Below are positions 24,901-36,460 of a DNA stretch of 64,000 nt, piece by piece; the stretch's first letter is position 1; each line of letters starts with the position of its first letter. Where the stretch lies: the NCBI GenBank assembly GCA_963969365.1, contig OZ017754.1, positions 2,108,001 through 2,172,000 on the forward strand. The letters are read 5' to 3'. This stretch comes from Asterochloris sp. CNOR1. Its lineage: Eukaryota; Chlorophyta; Trebouxiophyceae; Trebouxiales; Trebouxiaceae. The translations under genes and the position numbers were made by a program. The notes beneath the pieces were generated by a model. The model did not search any database. It had not been told where the DNA came from and saw only the letters and a list, made by a program, of their open reading frames with translations.

Positions 24901-27900
24901 ACGTCACTTCTCCACGACTCTGTTGCGAACACAGCATGCTTCAGCCTGAGAAGCACAAGGTGCTTCTAGCACATGCAAATGCTGCAGACCCTGCTGCAAG
25001 GCCTGGGTGCCATTAGGCTGCTGTATCCTGTCCATAAATGACAGAGCCCTCTACCATGCAGTGCTGTGGGTCATGTGCTGGGCAGCGGCATTGCAGCTCT
25101 CGTTTACTTCGGCTGACTGTAGCAAGTCACGCCTCCGCCATCAGCGCTCTTGCCGCTCCACAGAAGACTGCTTTCCCATGGTTCCTGCAAGATAATATCT
25201 CAGCTAGTCATGTGCAGCTTGCCAGCCCACCTCGCCGCCTCTCGCGCTTGGCCTCATGGCGCGCCATGTGCAGCAGGCGCTCCGTGATGGCCCCCACCCG
25301 CGCCTCCAGCTGCCCCCGTGCCGCCCCTGCTGCCGACTCAGACCCTACCAGCTCCTGCCGGTGGGACTCCTGCACGGCGGCCAGCTGCTGCTGCCATTGC
25401 TGCTCGGCGGCAGCCTTGCTGGCCTGCCACTGCTGCTCAGCTGCAGCGCGTGCCTGCGTCCACTGCTGCTCCCGCTCCACCAAGCGGGCCTGCCACTGCC
25501 TGCAGCCACGGCATCTTTCCAACAAGCAACGCCTTTAACATGTTAGCTGGCAGAGATGGTTGTTTGACAGTGGCTAGTACAAGGTCCCTCCAGCACTGTG
25601 CAATGAAGGTACACAAGTAGGTACACAGAACGGCAGCAGACACCTGGCTGCTCAAGGCAAACATTGACAGGCATGTGGGCATGCACAGTCCATCCAGGCT
25701 ACACACGGCACACTGCTTGGGCAGACTGAGGGCCCACAGCCCCTTTGCCCTCACTTTTCCAGGAGTGCCTTCTCGCTGGCAGCCTTCCAGTTGGCAGCGT
25801 CTAGGCGCTTGGCGGCTGCCTTCTCAGCCTCGTCCACCTTGGTGCGCCAGGCTACTTCGACCTCGGCAGCCTGCTGGCGAAAGAGCTGCTCTGCTGCTGT
25901 TCTCTGCTGCTGAGCATGGGCCTCAGAGTCCTCCAACCTGCATGGAAACCCAGAGCAGCAATGTCCTCTATGCTCTGCACACATTCATCAAGAATAGCTG
26001 ACAGCCCTGAGGAACTTCACTGGCGAAGTTGCAAGCATGAAGGCCAGGGATTGCCCAAGTTGATCTAGACTGCAACAGAGGGGCGGTGCCTTGAGGACAG
26101 CTGTGTGGACAGGCATTCCAAGCCAAATTAGAGGGTCTGCTGGGAACTGAACCAGTGTCAGCCCGCCATGAGCAAGCCACTACCGCTGCTTGATGAGCCA
26201 TTGCAGGCAGCCACACATTGCAGCCCGGCGCAGCACGCTGAGCAGATAGCAGCAGCGATGCTGGCTTGTTGAGCCCCGGAGCAATGCATGTGCTGTCCAC
26301 TTATCATCCTGCCCAGCCAAGGTCTGCCCCACCGGCTGGACCATGCACGCTCAGCCGCCTCCATCCTCTTGCTCCATTCCTTCTCAGCCTTTTGGTGCCG
26401 TTTGTTCCAGTCCTTGTCAATTGCTAGGCGCTGTTGGGCCTCTGCAGCAGCAGGGAAGGGGTCTGGTATCTTCCAGGGTCAATCACAAGCTTGTATCTGA
26501 GCCAATCCTGGTTAGCAGCATGCATGTCTTGGGCGGCTATGCCTGCGACAAAGTTCAGCCTGCCATCAGCTGCCAGGCTGGCACAACAACAGCACTGGTG
26601 GGCTGGTACATCTAGGGCTGGAAGAAGCAGGTCTGGGCTGGAAGAAACAGGTCTGCATTTACCACCTGCAGCACAGCTTGGCACACAGGTGTGGGCATGC
26701 CAGACAGCGCCCTACATGCAGCTGCATGCCCACCTGCCTCTGCAGACTCCTGTGCCTGCTGCAGCTTCCTCTGCAGCTGCTCCACATTCTGCTTGGTCGA
26801 GCGCAGATGGTCGTCTCCCATCGAGCGCTCCTCCTGCAGCTTCTTGGTCTGCTGCATCAGCTCCTTGACCAGCCTGTCAGAGTCCTCGCGCTCCTGCAGA
26901 GAAATAGCTGAGCCCGATTGAAGATGATCATGCCTTCATGCAGCCTGTCCCTTCCCCCCCGCCCCCCTATAATGATAAGGAGCCAGTTTCCCTGCAGCTG
27001 TTAAGTGCCATCTCAAACATCCCACCTGCTCAGCCTGGCTGAGGCGCGCCCCCTGGTCGCTGAGGGCGGTGGCACGCTCCTTGAGCATGCGCTCCGCGCT
27101 GGCCAGCTGGTCCCCCTACAGGCAGCAGGGCGGGCTGTCAGGGTCAATTTGGGGCATAATGCAGATGCTGTCATGGTTGTTGAGGCAGGCTGCAGGTACG
27201 GCAGCAGCACAGGGCTTTGCTACCAAATGGGCATGCAGGGCCCTACAACAGACTGGAAACAGCACAGCACTCAGTCTGCAGGCTGGCTACAACTGATGAC
27301 AGCATGAGTCATGGCTTCAGCATTTCAATGGCTCTTGCGGTGTGCCCTGCTGCCCAGTGGGCACTGGTGCTACCCCCTCACACACGCCAACATGCAATTG
27401 ATTACAGCATCAGCCACGACGCCTGCAGGACACAGATGTTAGGGCCAGTGCCAGTGGCAAGCTTGCCGTGTGGCTGCAGCACAGCCATGAGTGAGCCTCA
27501 AGTGGTGCGGGGCCTGCACCTGCACCTGCACAGGCAGCTCCTGCCTGCAGGAGCAACCAGCCCAATGCGCTCAGCAGTCTAGCTCACGACTGTCTCCGCA
27601 GCAGCATTCAGGGATTCGCGCTGAGGCTCCCACAGGGCAGCAGCGCAGCCATGACTGAGCTACCCTGTCGAACATGACTGCTGCGCTGTCCCTGTGACAG
27701 CCAACACTGAGCCACCCCGGGGACCTGCTGACACTGAGACCCCCGTGCATGTGACAGCCATGTGCACCTGCAGCTCTAGCTCCTCTCGCTGCCTCTCCAG
27801 GAGGCGGTCCTGCTCCCGACAGCGAAGCTCCAGCGCAGTGACCTGGGCGCTGCCATCATCGCGGGACAGCTGGAGGGAGTCCTCCAGCTCCCCGACTCGT

Positions 27901-29033
27901 GCCTGCAGGCAGTGTATTGGTGTGGACTGCTGTGCATTCACCTCTGGCTGGCCAAATGCTTCCTGAGCCAGATTTGCTCACTGTCTGCGGTGCAGGGCAC
28001 CCCTTGTGCTGGCAGCAGGGTGGAGGGAGTCCTCCAGCTCCCCAACTCGTGCCTGCAGGCTGTGTATGGGTGTGGACTGCTATGCATTGACCTCTGGCTG
28101 GCCAAAGCCTTCATGAGCCAGCTTTGCTCTCTGTCTGCGGTGCAGGGCACCCCTTGTGCTGGCAGCAGGGTTGCGGGGCAGCCGGGCTTTATATATGTCA
28201 TCTGGAGGAAGTCATGGATCAGACCTGTGACCCTTATTGCAGGCCAAACAGTTTGCCAGCTCCATGAGCACAGGCACCAGCTTCAGCCGGGTGCAGCCAG
28301 GCACAGCCATGCCAGCGCTGAAAGGCAGGCCGCACGGCGCTGCCTGCTGGGACGTTTCAGCTACAGACTTGGATGTGGGGATGCGCCTAAGAGCTGCATG
28401 CCTGCAGTGGCTGCCGGATGATGCCCAAGCTAACAGTGCGCCTACACTGCAACGTCTTATGATCCATGAGCTGATCACCTGCAGGGCGCTGGCATCGGCC
28501 TGGCAGCGCTCCAGGTCCTGGCTGCGCTGGGCAAGCTCATCCTCACACAGCTGCAGCTGCTGCTGCACTGCCCGGCATTGGGCAGACTGGTCCTCATAGG
28601 CCTGCAGCAGGCAGGACACGGAAGGCTGGAAGGTGTCTTGCAGAGTATTGAAAGCTGCAAGCAGACATCCCGGCATGAACAGAGTGGACAGCCAGCTTGC
28701 ACAGGTCTCATGCCCCAGACTGCCCAGAATTTGATGCTGTGCATGCACCTGGCCTGCGTTCACGTATGAGCGTGCCGCTTGCAGCTGCTTGCCTTGCGTG
28801 CCTCTTCCTTTATACTTTCCTCCTCCCGTCGGCTGGCTGCAAGCTCCTGCTGCAGCTGCTCGATGGCCACCTGCATGTCATGGCGCAGTGCAGCGAGTCA
28901 GGTCTCTGCAGAGTGTAGCATTGTGCAGCATGCACCTCAACAAGTGCATTGAGAGTTGTCTTGCCTTGGTCTTGTAGAGAAGCTTGCCCCTCTCCTCAAG
29001 CTCTGTGTCCTTCTGCTTGAGGAGGGCCTGCAT
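21916..29033 (-). CDS. Large coiled-coil protein of unknown function, 14 exons
   Basis: Exons in order: 29033-28965, 28870-28793, 28601-28479, 27902-27768, 27115-27026, 26893-26734, 26441-26333, 25937-25755, 25499-25231, 24163-24004, 23445-23303, 23104-22671, 22317-22227, 22094-21916. All phases agree, giving 740 aa. Nearly the whole chain is heptad-like and rich in Gln, Glu, Ala, Lys and Arg (for example LVKELMQQTKKLQEER, LVEREQQWTQARAAAEQQW). A low-complexity Ser/Pro/His part (exon 12) breaks it before a final Q-rich helix. There is no enzyme motif, signal peptide or membrane segment. A structural role (cytoskeletal, centrosomal or Golgi tether) is possible but unproven. The first two introns have GC donors (AAG|GCAAG). 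The start is the first ATG after an upstream region with no compatible exon. Extra exons inside the 1.07-kb intron 24164-25230 cannot be excluded. Confidence 0.75.
22531..22714 (-). repeat. 46-bp tandem repeat, four copies, carrying a splice donor
   Basis: Units start near 22531, 22577, 22624 and 22670 (plus-strand coordinates). On the minus strand each holds an AGGCT...GAGCATGCCACA...GCACA core ending at a GTG donor-like site. The rightmost copy is the real end of the exon 23104-22671; the other three lie in the intron. Confidence 0.8.
24543..24890. repeat. Diverged intronic repeat units
   Basis: A CAGGCAAT...GTTGATGTGCT(G/C)CC segment occurs at about 24543 and again at about 24803. A related GTGTGCTGCCCCGTG segment with the same GGCAGACAGGGC tail lies at about 24686. 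The units are roughly 125-135 bp and well diverged. They fill the longest intron of the coiled-coil gene. Confidence 0.55.
27871..28170 (-). repeat. Perfectly phased 150-bp tandem duplication across an intron/exon edge
   Basis: Copy 1 (27871-28020) and copy 2 (28021-28170) differ at about 10 positions (about 93% identity) and abut exactly. Copy 1 contains the true acceptor and first codons of the exon 27902-27768. Copy 2 carries the same acceptor and 11 codons but leads into intron sequence, so it is a decoy partial exon. Confidence 0.88.
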
Positions 29034-29282
29034 ATTACAAGCAGCCCCTTGCCAAAGGCGGCTTGCATGCTTGGCATGGAACAACACTCGATGTTAATGA
29101 AAGGCACCATCATCTTGCCTGCAGCTCTCTCTCACGGGCCGCAGCGGTCAAACTCATTTGACACACGTCTGATGATGCGGCAGCTCACTGAACCAGAACG
29201 GAACGCTCAAGGGCTGCTTTCATTCAAGAATATGCAGTCAAGATATGGCTAGGTCTAGATAATTTAGAACCCCTTCTCTGTC
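29034..29282. promoter_or_regulatory. Divergent promoter region (coiled-coil protein / PAPS transporter)
   Basis: These 249 bp lie between two proposed starts on opposite strands. Both starts sit in an ATGCAG context that could also be an acceptor. No TATA box was seen. Confidence 0.4.
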
Positions 29283-30830
29283 ATGCAGAGGACCCAGGAG
29301 CTTGTGCTCCATGCAGCTGGCATCTTTGCAACCATGCTGTTGTACAGCACCCTGCAGGTGAGTTGAGGACGTGCTTTTGGCTGCCTTTGCTGATCCCCAT
29401 TGATCAGCACCCTTTTGCTTGCAGGAGCGCATCATGACCCTTCCCTTTGGCAAAGACAAGGAGACATTTGAGCACTCCCTTTTCCTTGTCCTGTGCAACA
29501 GATTGGTGGCCTGCCTGTTGGCTGCTGCATGCCTCATGGTCAGTCTCTGCACGATCTGCAGTCCGATGGATTGGCTGCTGAGTGAACAGAGCAATGGCCT
29601 GCTGACTTCAGCCTGAAGCTGCTCTGTCTTCCTCTCCTGCATGGCATGCAGCAGATCCTGCAGCAGTGGTATGGCTATGCAGGCCTACAGGTGTGCAGTA
29701 AGGTCGCCTGCCTCAGCTGCTTGGCTGCTCTGCAGGGCACGCGGCAGGGCGTGGCCCTGTCTGCCCCCTGGTACAGCTATGCAGGCGTGTCGCTGAGCAA
29801 CGTGGCAGCCACTAGCTGCCAGTACGAGGCGCTCAAGTATGTCTCCTTCCCCGTGCAAACCCTGGGCAAGTGCGCCAAGACCCTCCCTGTCATGGCCTGG
29901 GGCATCCTCATGCTGCGCAAGGCCTACCGCACCCGAGACTTCCTGCTGGCAGCCCTGCTGTCTGCAGGCTGCACCCTGTTCCTAGTGTCCGGCAGCACGC
30001 GCTCCACAAGAAGCTCAGCCACCAGTGCCAGTGGTCTGGGCCCAGGATTGTCCGGAGGGATGCTCATGATGGGCTATCTGGGGTTTGACGGTTTCACCTC
30101 CTCATTCCAGGAGAAGCTGTTCAGGGGATATCAGATGACCACCCTCAACCAGATGCTTTATGTCTCAGCCTACTCGGCGGCAGGCAGCCTGGCAGGTGAG
30201 CCCCTTGACTGTGGACATGCTGTAAGACACCAGTCAGCAAGACTTGGGCCTGACAGCCCACAGGCAGCAAGGCATGCCAGTGAGCCGACCTGGCATTGCT
30301 CTTCGCATGATGTCCTGCACGGTGCCATTGGCAAGAAACCTGTGCTGTGGTGGCCTGCAGGACTCATTATGTCAGGGCAGCTGCAGCCAGCACTGGCTTT
30401 CATGGTGCAGCACCCCGTTGCACTGCTCTTTGCAATGGCCCTATCTATTGCCTCCGCCTTGGGTGCGTGCACATGTCTGCTCTTGCTTGCCAAGGCAAGG
30501 CCGCAATTTTAATGGCCTTCTGTTTGCTGCAGGCCAGCTGGTGATTGTGCACACCATTCGCAACTTTGGCTCCCTGGTGTTTGCCACCATAATGACAACC
30601 CGGCAGTTTCTCTCCATCTTGGTTTCTTGCATTGTGTTCAGGCACCAACTGTCTGTGGGACAATGGTGAGCGCTACTTGGATACGTAATGGAGGGCTGCA
30701 CAGCAGAGGCCCTGCTTATCATTTTCATGTGTCATGCAGGCTTGGCACAACGGCTGTTTTCAGTGCTCTCTATATGAGGACAGTCGCATTGCAGAAGAAG
30801 GGTTCAGGGATCAGGGGGCCAAAAGTATAG
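29283..30830 (+). CDS. PAPST1/SLC35B2-type 3'-phosphoadenosine 5'-phosphosulfate transporter, 6 exons
   Basis: Exons: 29283-29357, 29425-29538, 29736-30195, 30361-30462, 30533-30665, 30740-30830. They give 324 aa. This is a nucleotide-sugar/PAPS antiporter of the DMT superfamily with about 9-10 membrane helices. Marks shared with animal PAPST1 include LQERIMT, VSLSNVAATSCQYEALKYVSFPVQT, GYLGFDGFTSSFQEKLF, and VIVHTIRNFGSLVFATIMTTRQ near the end. It would carry PAPS from cytosol to Golgi lumen for sulfation of polysaccharides or proteins. The C-terminus is Lys-rich (LQKKGSGIRGPKV), as in ER/Golgi members. ATG 29283 directly precedes the first helix; a longer N-terminus from an unseen exon is possible. 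A related nucleotide-sugar substrate cannot be ruled out. Confidence 0.87.
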
Positions 30831-30987
30831 CAAGCAGATTGGTTGACTACAGCACCTTGGGAGGCAGCGCTGCAGATGAGCAGCAGTATCAACGCAGCCA
30901 GCCAAAACCAGGCTAAGGGCTGCTGTGAGCTCTGGACTGAGATGGGACGCAGGCAGCACACAGAGGTTGAGACTTGAAGCTGATGCG

Positions 30988-33322
30988 CTACCGGTGCTCC
31001 AGAGGCTTGACTGCCAGCATCTTCTTCATGAGCTCATAGGAGCAGAAGGCAATGGCCACGCCAGGAATGACTTTGTAGTACTCTGGAAGAATGCCTGCAG
31101 ACGGGGCGCAACAGTGGTGTCATAGTGCGCGGCAGCTGCTCTGTTGATGTGCTTGAGATAGGGAGACAAAGCTATTCGTTCATTGATGTCTGCATTGATG
31201 CCACAATACACAGATGCCTATCACAACAGCCACAAGCATCTGTGTGCTGCTTCCTGCTTCGGCGTCTGAAAGCTATTGCAGATGTGAGGCCTGGCTCACC
31301 ACTATACAAGCCCCTGAAGCCCTCTCTCCTCAGAATCGTCTGGAAAGCATGTGCATAGCCTGTGTATTGCCGCTGTGCGCCCGCCTGCCCTTGAAGCTGC
31401 ATGCGCCTTCTGACAAGGTCCAGTGGGAAGGTGGCTGTCGAGGACACCAGGCCAGCCACACTGCCACAGGCTAGGCTCATGGGGATCTGCACAACAAAGG
31501 CAAGAGTGGGACAGGGGACTGGCGCTGCCAGCAGCAGCAGGACTCAAGCCCTGCACTGTCAGCAGTGCCTGGAGAGCACAACCTCAGAGATGGCAGTGAA
31601 CTCACGGTGGGGTGCTGCAGCTCTGGCCGCTGCTGCATCCAGGCCGATCTGAGGGTCTCATAGGCAGCATAGTTCATGGCCAGACTAGGGCCAACCTGCA
31701 GCAGATGTCAGCAAGATGTGATCACAGAGGGGCAGCATGCAGCTGATGGTTGCTCTAAGCTCAGACTGCAGACCTGGAATAAACAGCCTGTGACGCCCTC
31801 AAGTGCAGCCCCTCACCTGCATGAGAGTGGCACTGAGCCCACGATAAAGCCCGCCCAGCCCCTCGTCCTGCACAATTGTCCTGAGCGCGTGAGAAATGCC
31901 TGTGTAGTAATGAGAGGTGGTCTGGGCTGCCAGGCGAGTCCTGACCAGGTCTAGGGGGTACGCCTGCAGAGGGCAAGATATCATACATCAAGAGCTCTGT
32001 GATGCAAGTACTTGTTCTGGTGTGCACACAGTGACTCTCAGGCAGCCACAATGTGTCACATGCCCCACTCAGTACGCAAGGGAACAACATGGGCTGCAGC
32101 AGGCTACATGGCGGATCTGCAGGGAGACAAGCTGTCCCGGCAGGCACAGACAGGGCTGCAGTGCAAAGAGCGTGTCGCCTGAGCGCTTCCCAATCAGGTC
32201 TTGCCACAAATGTGGCAGGGCCACACTACAAAGCATGAAGCCAGCATTGCACTGAGCAGCCATCTGTACATTTCCAGGGCAGCACTGAAACAGGAATCAG
32301 AGGTGCTATTCCCAGTGCACCCCTACCTCATGGATGATGACCACCAGTCAGGAGGCTCACCAGAAAGCATGCTGACACGCCAGCGATGCCACCGGCTGTC
32401 AGACGCCTCAGCACATCGTTGTTGGCCTGGGCAGCGGTGTTGCCTGCAGGGGGGTACCGCTGGACCCACCACCGGGTGATGTGCTCATAGGCCCAGAAGT
32501 TGACTGCGCTGTAGGGCAGGCGGTGCACAATGGTGACCTGAAGAACAAAGCCAGCCGTGAATTATGGTTGCTTGTGGCCATTCCCGCAGTGGGTGGCAGG
32601 CGCCCTGGGGGAGCCGCAGCGAGGGCTGCCTGGGCTCGCCAGACAGTCTGCACATGGAGCTCGGCCTGGTCTTGGCTGGCAGACACACTGGCAGGCAGCT
32701 TCACAGACACCGTCTCCACCATTGGTGGATGATGAATGGGCACATGCTGGCTGGCTCACAGCTGGTCATACAGTCTGGGCTTGCTTGCCAGGCAAAGGTC
32801 ACAAGGACGCAGGGTGCCAGGGCGGCTTTTCCCGGCTGGCAGCTGAGTCGCAGCTGCAAATGCACAGCTCACTCCATTGCCCTTCCAGAGCGCTCGTACA
32901 CCCTCCTGCTGCACAATTTGGCGCACAGCTGCCCGCAAGCTCTGCTGCTGCGGCCGATGATCCAGGTGGAGTCCCCGCACCTGCAGAGGAAGCAGCTGCA
33001 ACAGTGCCGAGGCATGTCTCAAGCGCCATGGCTGTCGTATGCTGCAGACCCATGCAAGCTGCTTGTGCTGGTGCAGCGCACATCAGATGTTTGCTGGACT
33101 AGCCAGTTGATCCACCTGATACAAGATTGTGAGCCGTGCTAGTGGGGCTGTTGCGCTCTTGGAGACAGCACCAGCCACGCCTCCTGCTGCCAGCAGCTTA
33201 GCTGCCTCAATCCGCTCTGCAGTGATGAAGGACAGCCCAGTGCGTTCTGCCGGTCTCTGAGAAGCATGACGTGCCTTTCCAGAGGGCTCTCCATCCATGG
33301 CATGCACGTGATGTGCTGCCAT
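30988..33322 (-). CDS. SLC25 mitochondrial carrier (At3g55640/At3g53940-like), 7 exons
   Basis: Exons in order: 33322-33116, 32980-32873, 32537-32361, 31963-31817, 31695-31606, 31486-31300, 31094-30988. They give 340 aa with the usual three repeats of about 100 residues and six helices. Carrier signatures are TAPLARLTILYQ (the usual acidic residue is Ala, as in its plant relatives), YPLDLVRTR and FPLDLVRRR. Repeat ends are marked by VRALWKGNG, GGLYRGLSATL and RGLYSGILPEYYKV. The product would sit in the mitochondrial inner membrane. The subfamily is close to nucleotide/cofactor carriers, but the substrate is not known. The first 40 residues are polar and not conserved. Its stop is 157 bp from that of the PAPS transporter, in convergent orientation. 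Confidence 0.9.
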
Positions 33323-34863
33323 AGGTGCTGCCAGCAGAGCACGAAGTTCAGCCAAAGTCCTCAATGTGGTTGAATACAAGTGGTCGATGCAGCAGCTCAG
33401 CGGATGCTGAATCGGCAGTCAGCTTCTGAGACAAGAGAGATGCAATCTGTGACTTGACCTCAGGAGAATCAGTATCCTACCTGACAGGGATGGTGCATGC
33501 CCATGGACCGTCCTTGTGAACCGATTTTGAGTTGAGACTCAAGGCCTGGGGCTGGCGGCTGGTCTCTCTGGACCTCCATGTAACATTGATGATCAGCCTG
33601 TTCACACCTTCAGATCGATTAGGCCTTCTCCGCCTGGTCTCGAATGTGGCCTGCTCAGCGCTTGCTTTCCCACACGTGTCTGTGTGCTGCAGATGGTTTG
33701 CAGCCATGTAGCTTGTCCGGCTGAAGAGCGTGCAGCCACACTTGTGCGCCTCCATCAGCTGCAGCAGCCCAAAGTACTAGTCCTCCTTTTCATGCCCTCC
33801 GCAGCGCCAGCCTTGCCTGTCTGTGAACTGCAGACAGAGGACAGCAGCCTCTGTGTGCTGCAGAAGCAGGACAGTAGCCAGGCAAGGCCAGCGCTGCAGA
33901 GGGCATTGACAACAGAACCATCACCTTTGGCCTCTGCAGCACACATCTATGGCTGCACGCTGTTCAGCTGGACATGCCACACTGGAGCTTCCGGAGGGCA
34001 TTCAGTGGTGCTGCAGTGGCTCTGCCAGCATGATGCCTCCCATGGACAGCTAGACGCGCCTGATTGCGCAACCAAGCCAACCCAAGGGCTCTCAGTGGTC
34101 GTGGAAGAACAGCTGCAGCTGTGAACAGCAAACCTGCTGGTTGCAATGGTGATCTCATGGCCTGCTTGACTTGCGCAGCGAAAAATTCAGCGCAGGCACT
34201 TGCTCTTGCATTGCTGCTCGCATCTATTACAACTTTGAGGTCAGACTTGTGCTGTGTGGGGAGCAACAAGTTGGCCCCTCACCAGTGCAGCATGTTCTGT
34301 GCCTGACATGCTCTTTGTCCCCTCTGCTGCAGGCCACCCCTGTTGCCGTCCCCAGCCCCCTGCTATCGGACTCTGGTCCCACAGAACTGCTGTTGGACAC
34401 CCCTGCAGCTCCCAGGAGCCCCAGCTAGCTATGCCTGCAGCACCCTCAGTGGCCTGATGTTTTGGCGTTGCACAGCTACAGCAGGAACCAGATGCCTGCA
34501 AGGCCTCTGTCAAACACCAAACATTGGGGCAGGAGTCTGGTTGTCATGCAAAGTAATGCACAGGTGCAACCTGAAGCCTGTTGTGTGATCTCAAGATGAG
34601 AGGCTGCTCTAACGAGTTGACTGCATGCAGCTTGAGATAGCTCCCATGGCAACTTCACTAAATGCATCACTAAATGCATCACAATGTTTGACTCTATTCC
34701 TCGCTGAGCCCTGAGTGGCTCCCGCACATCTGAGCATCATGCCAGGAAGGAAGAGGTGCAAGCCAGGTGAGCAAGCCAGCAGATGTGATCGCCTATATGT
34801 TGTTCAGCTTCTCATCTGATCTGTGTATTGCTGAACTTGACTGCTGAGACGGCCATGCAGCAC
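33323..34863. other. Gene-poor stretch with exon-like fragments
   Basis: No complete gene could be built. A minus-strand ORF from ATG 33755 to 33477 begins MEAHKCGCTLFSRTSYMAAN and has a Cys/His spacing like a single zinc finger; it follows a CTGCAG acceptor and has a GAAG|GTGTGA donor at about 33605. The segment GGCTGCACGCT(C/G)TTCAGC occurs inverted near 33730 (-) and 33952 (+). A plus-strand Pro/Ser-rich ORF ends at 34428 after a CTGCTGCAG acceptor. These may be pseudoexons. Confidence 0.35.
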
Positions 34864-36460
34864 CATCGGAGGAGTTTGAGAGTGTGGACCTGGCGGCCTT
34901 TGTCAGGGACAGGAGGGTGCTGCCCGCTCTGAGGAGCCTGTTGCATGGCAGCCGCTGTCTCCAGTGCGACTGAGCCCAGCTGCATTGCAGCAGGCACGCG
35001 CCATCCTGGCTGCCAGAAGGCAAACTGTGCACGTGGGCAACCCCCATTGGGATAAATGCCCTGCCAGGCGCAGAGCTGACCTGGATGACCAACCAGGCGG
35101 TTATGACGCGTATGAGTACCTCCCTGATGCTCAGGAGGGCGCCCATCAGGAGCACAATGAGAAAGCTGATGTCAACTGGCATCGCACCCGGCCACAGTGG
35201 CAGAGTCAGCGGCTGGCATTGACACAGCGGCATGACGCTATCAGGGAGGCTGCAAAGCAGGCAGTGCTGGCGTCTGTGCAGGCAAACATAGATAATGTCA
35301 TGCACACAGATGCCTGCTGTAACATCAAGCAACATTTCAGCCGGCAGCAAGACTACCAAGGCGGGCAGCCGCAGCAGGGAGGCAGCCAGGAACAGGAGCA
35401 GTGGGAGCTGCAGCACATTAGTGAAGTGCCGGCTCCTGCTGCTGCAGCGGCTGTGAGGAGCCAGGACAGGGCATTGCGCTATGTGAGTCTCGCCGTGACA
35501 GACGGCGAGGTGCAGCTGCACAGCTTACTGCAGCTGCTGGGAGGTGTGGAGCGTGATGCCAGAGGCTGTGGCATGCGCCCCGGCCCCCATCATGCAGCTG
35601 CAGACCATGTTTGCAGACCAGCTCTTCTTCTACCACCATTTGACAGGTCAGCAATGGCCTTCTGTTCTGCTCTCAACAAGACCTGTGACAGGCCAGTAGA
35701 CGACAGGAGCTTCCTACTTGCCTATTAGCGGTGGCGGCATACTGTGAGTTTGCTTGAGGACCCAGATGATCTGGCAGCACACGTGCGGAAGATTGCTGCA
35801 CAGCCAGGTAATTTTCTTTGCCTGCTTTGCCCTCCAGCTGCTAAGCAATGTCCGATCCATGCTGTCTGAAAGCATTCCTGCTTGCTCAGCAATGCGCTGC
35901 CCATCCTTCTCGCTGTGGCATGTTGTTGTTGAACGAAAACTGGATGTACCGTTGTTGTGTCGCAGCGAGTTGCGGCGTTCACATTCCAGTGGTCATCCTG
36001 ATCTTCGGTGATCCCCATGCCGCAGGGCAGCAAGCACAGGCAGGCAATGCACAGCAGGAAAACAGGCCTGAGTGCACAGCCAGAGGTAGTGTAGGTGTGC
36101 TTGGGCCACACCTGCCTGTGAAGTCTTAGCAGTGCAGCTAGGTTGCTCCCTGCTATCTGGCAATCATCCGCTTGCTTGGCGGACCAGCTGTTCTGTAAAC
36201 GCTCTCATGTTTGGTGAGCAGCTAACGAGCTGCCCATCACACTCCATCTGCTTGATCTCGATGCAATTATCTTACAAGCTTCCGCATGTGTGCTGCAACG
36301 ATGTCACCCCGCTCCCCTCTGAAACTAAAACACTTACATGTTCCTGCCATCATCAACCTTCCTGATCTGCTGACCCTACAGGTGCAGACTGTTGGGAAGC
36401 TGCAACTGCTGGCCAGCCTACATCGCTGATGGACGTGCTGCGCCAGCTTAAGGCACAGCT
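34864..36460 (+). pseudogene. Unrecognised gene copy 1 (frame-broken), paralogous to 40148-41480
   Basis: The longest open part runs from ATG 34964 to 35728 and reads CPARRRADLDDQPGGYDAYE, then a Gln/Ala-rich part with QRHDAIREAAKQAVLASVQA and CC. An upstream block, EEFESVDLAAFVRDRR, is in another frame. A downstream block reads WSVMPEAVACAP...MQLQTMFADQLFFY, then LEDPDDLAAHVRKIAAQP before a GTAATT donor. Frames change between blocks, so this is probably a pseudogene, unless introns restore the frame. The order (basic N-region, CC pair, W-V-P block) loosely recalls cysteine-cluster proteins tied to KDZ transposons. That link is only a guess from memory and no transposase core was found. Confidence 0.45.

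Noticed and set aside
29643-29692. An extra exon (QILQQWYGYAGLQ) in the PAPS transporter
   Set aside because: It has splice-like ends and keeps the frame, but the neighbouring exons join directly in the order seen in PAPST1 proteins. It was left in the intron.
33684-34124. A 146-residue plus-strand ORF upstream of the carrier gene
   Set aside because: It has no recognisable motif, includes repeated CTGTGTGCTGCAG stretches and overlaps a more plausible zinc-finger-like fragment on the other strand. Not called as a gene.
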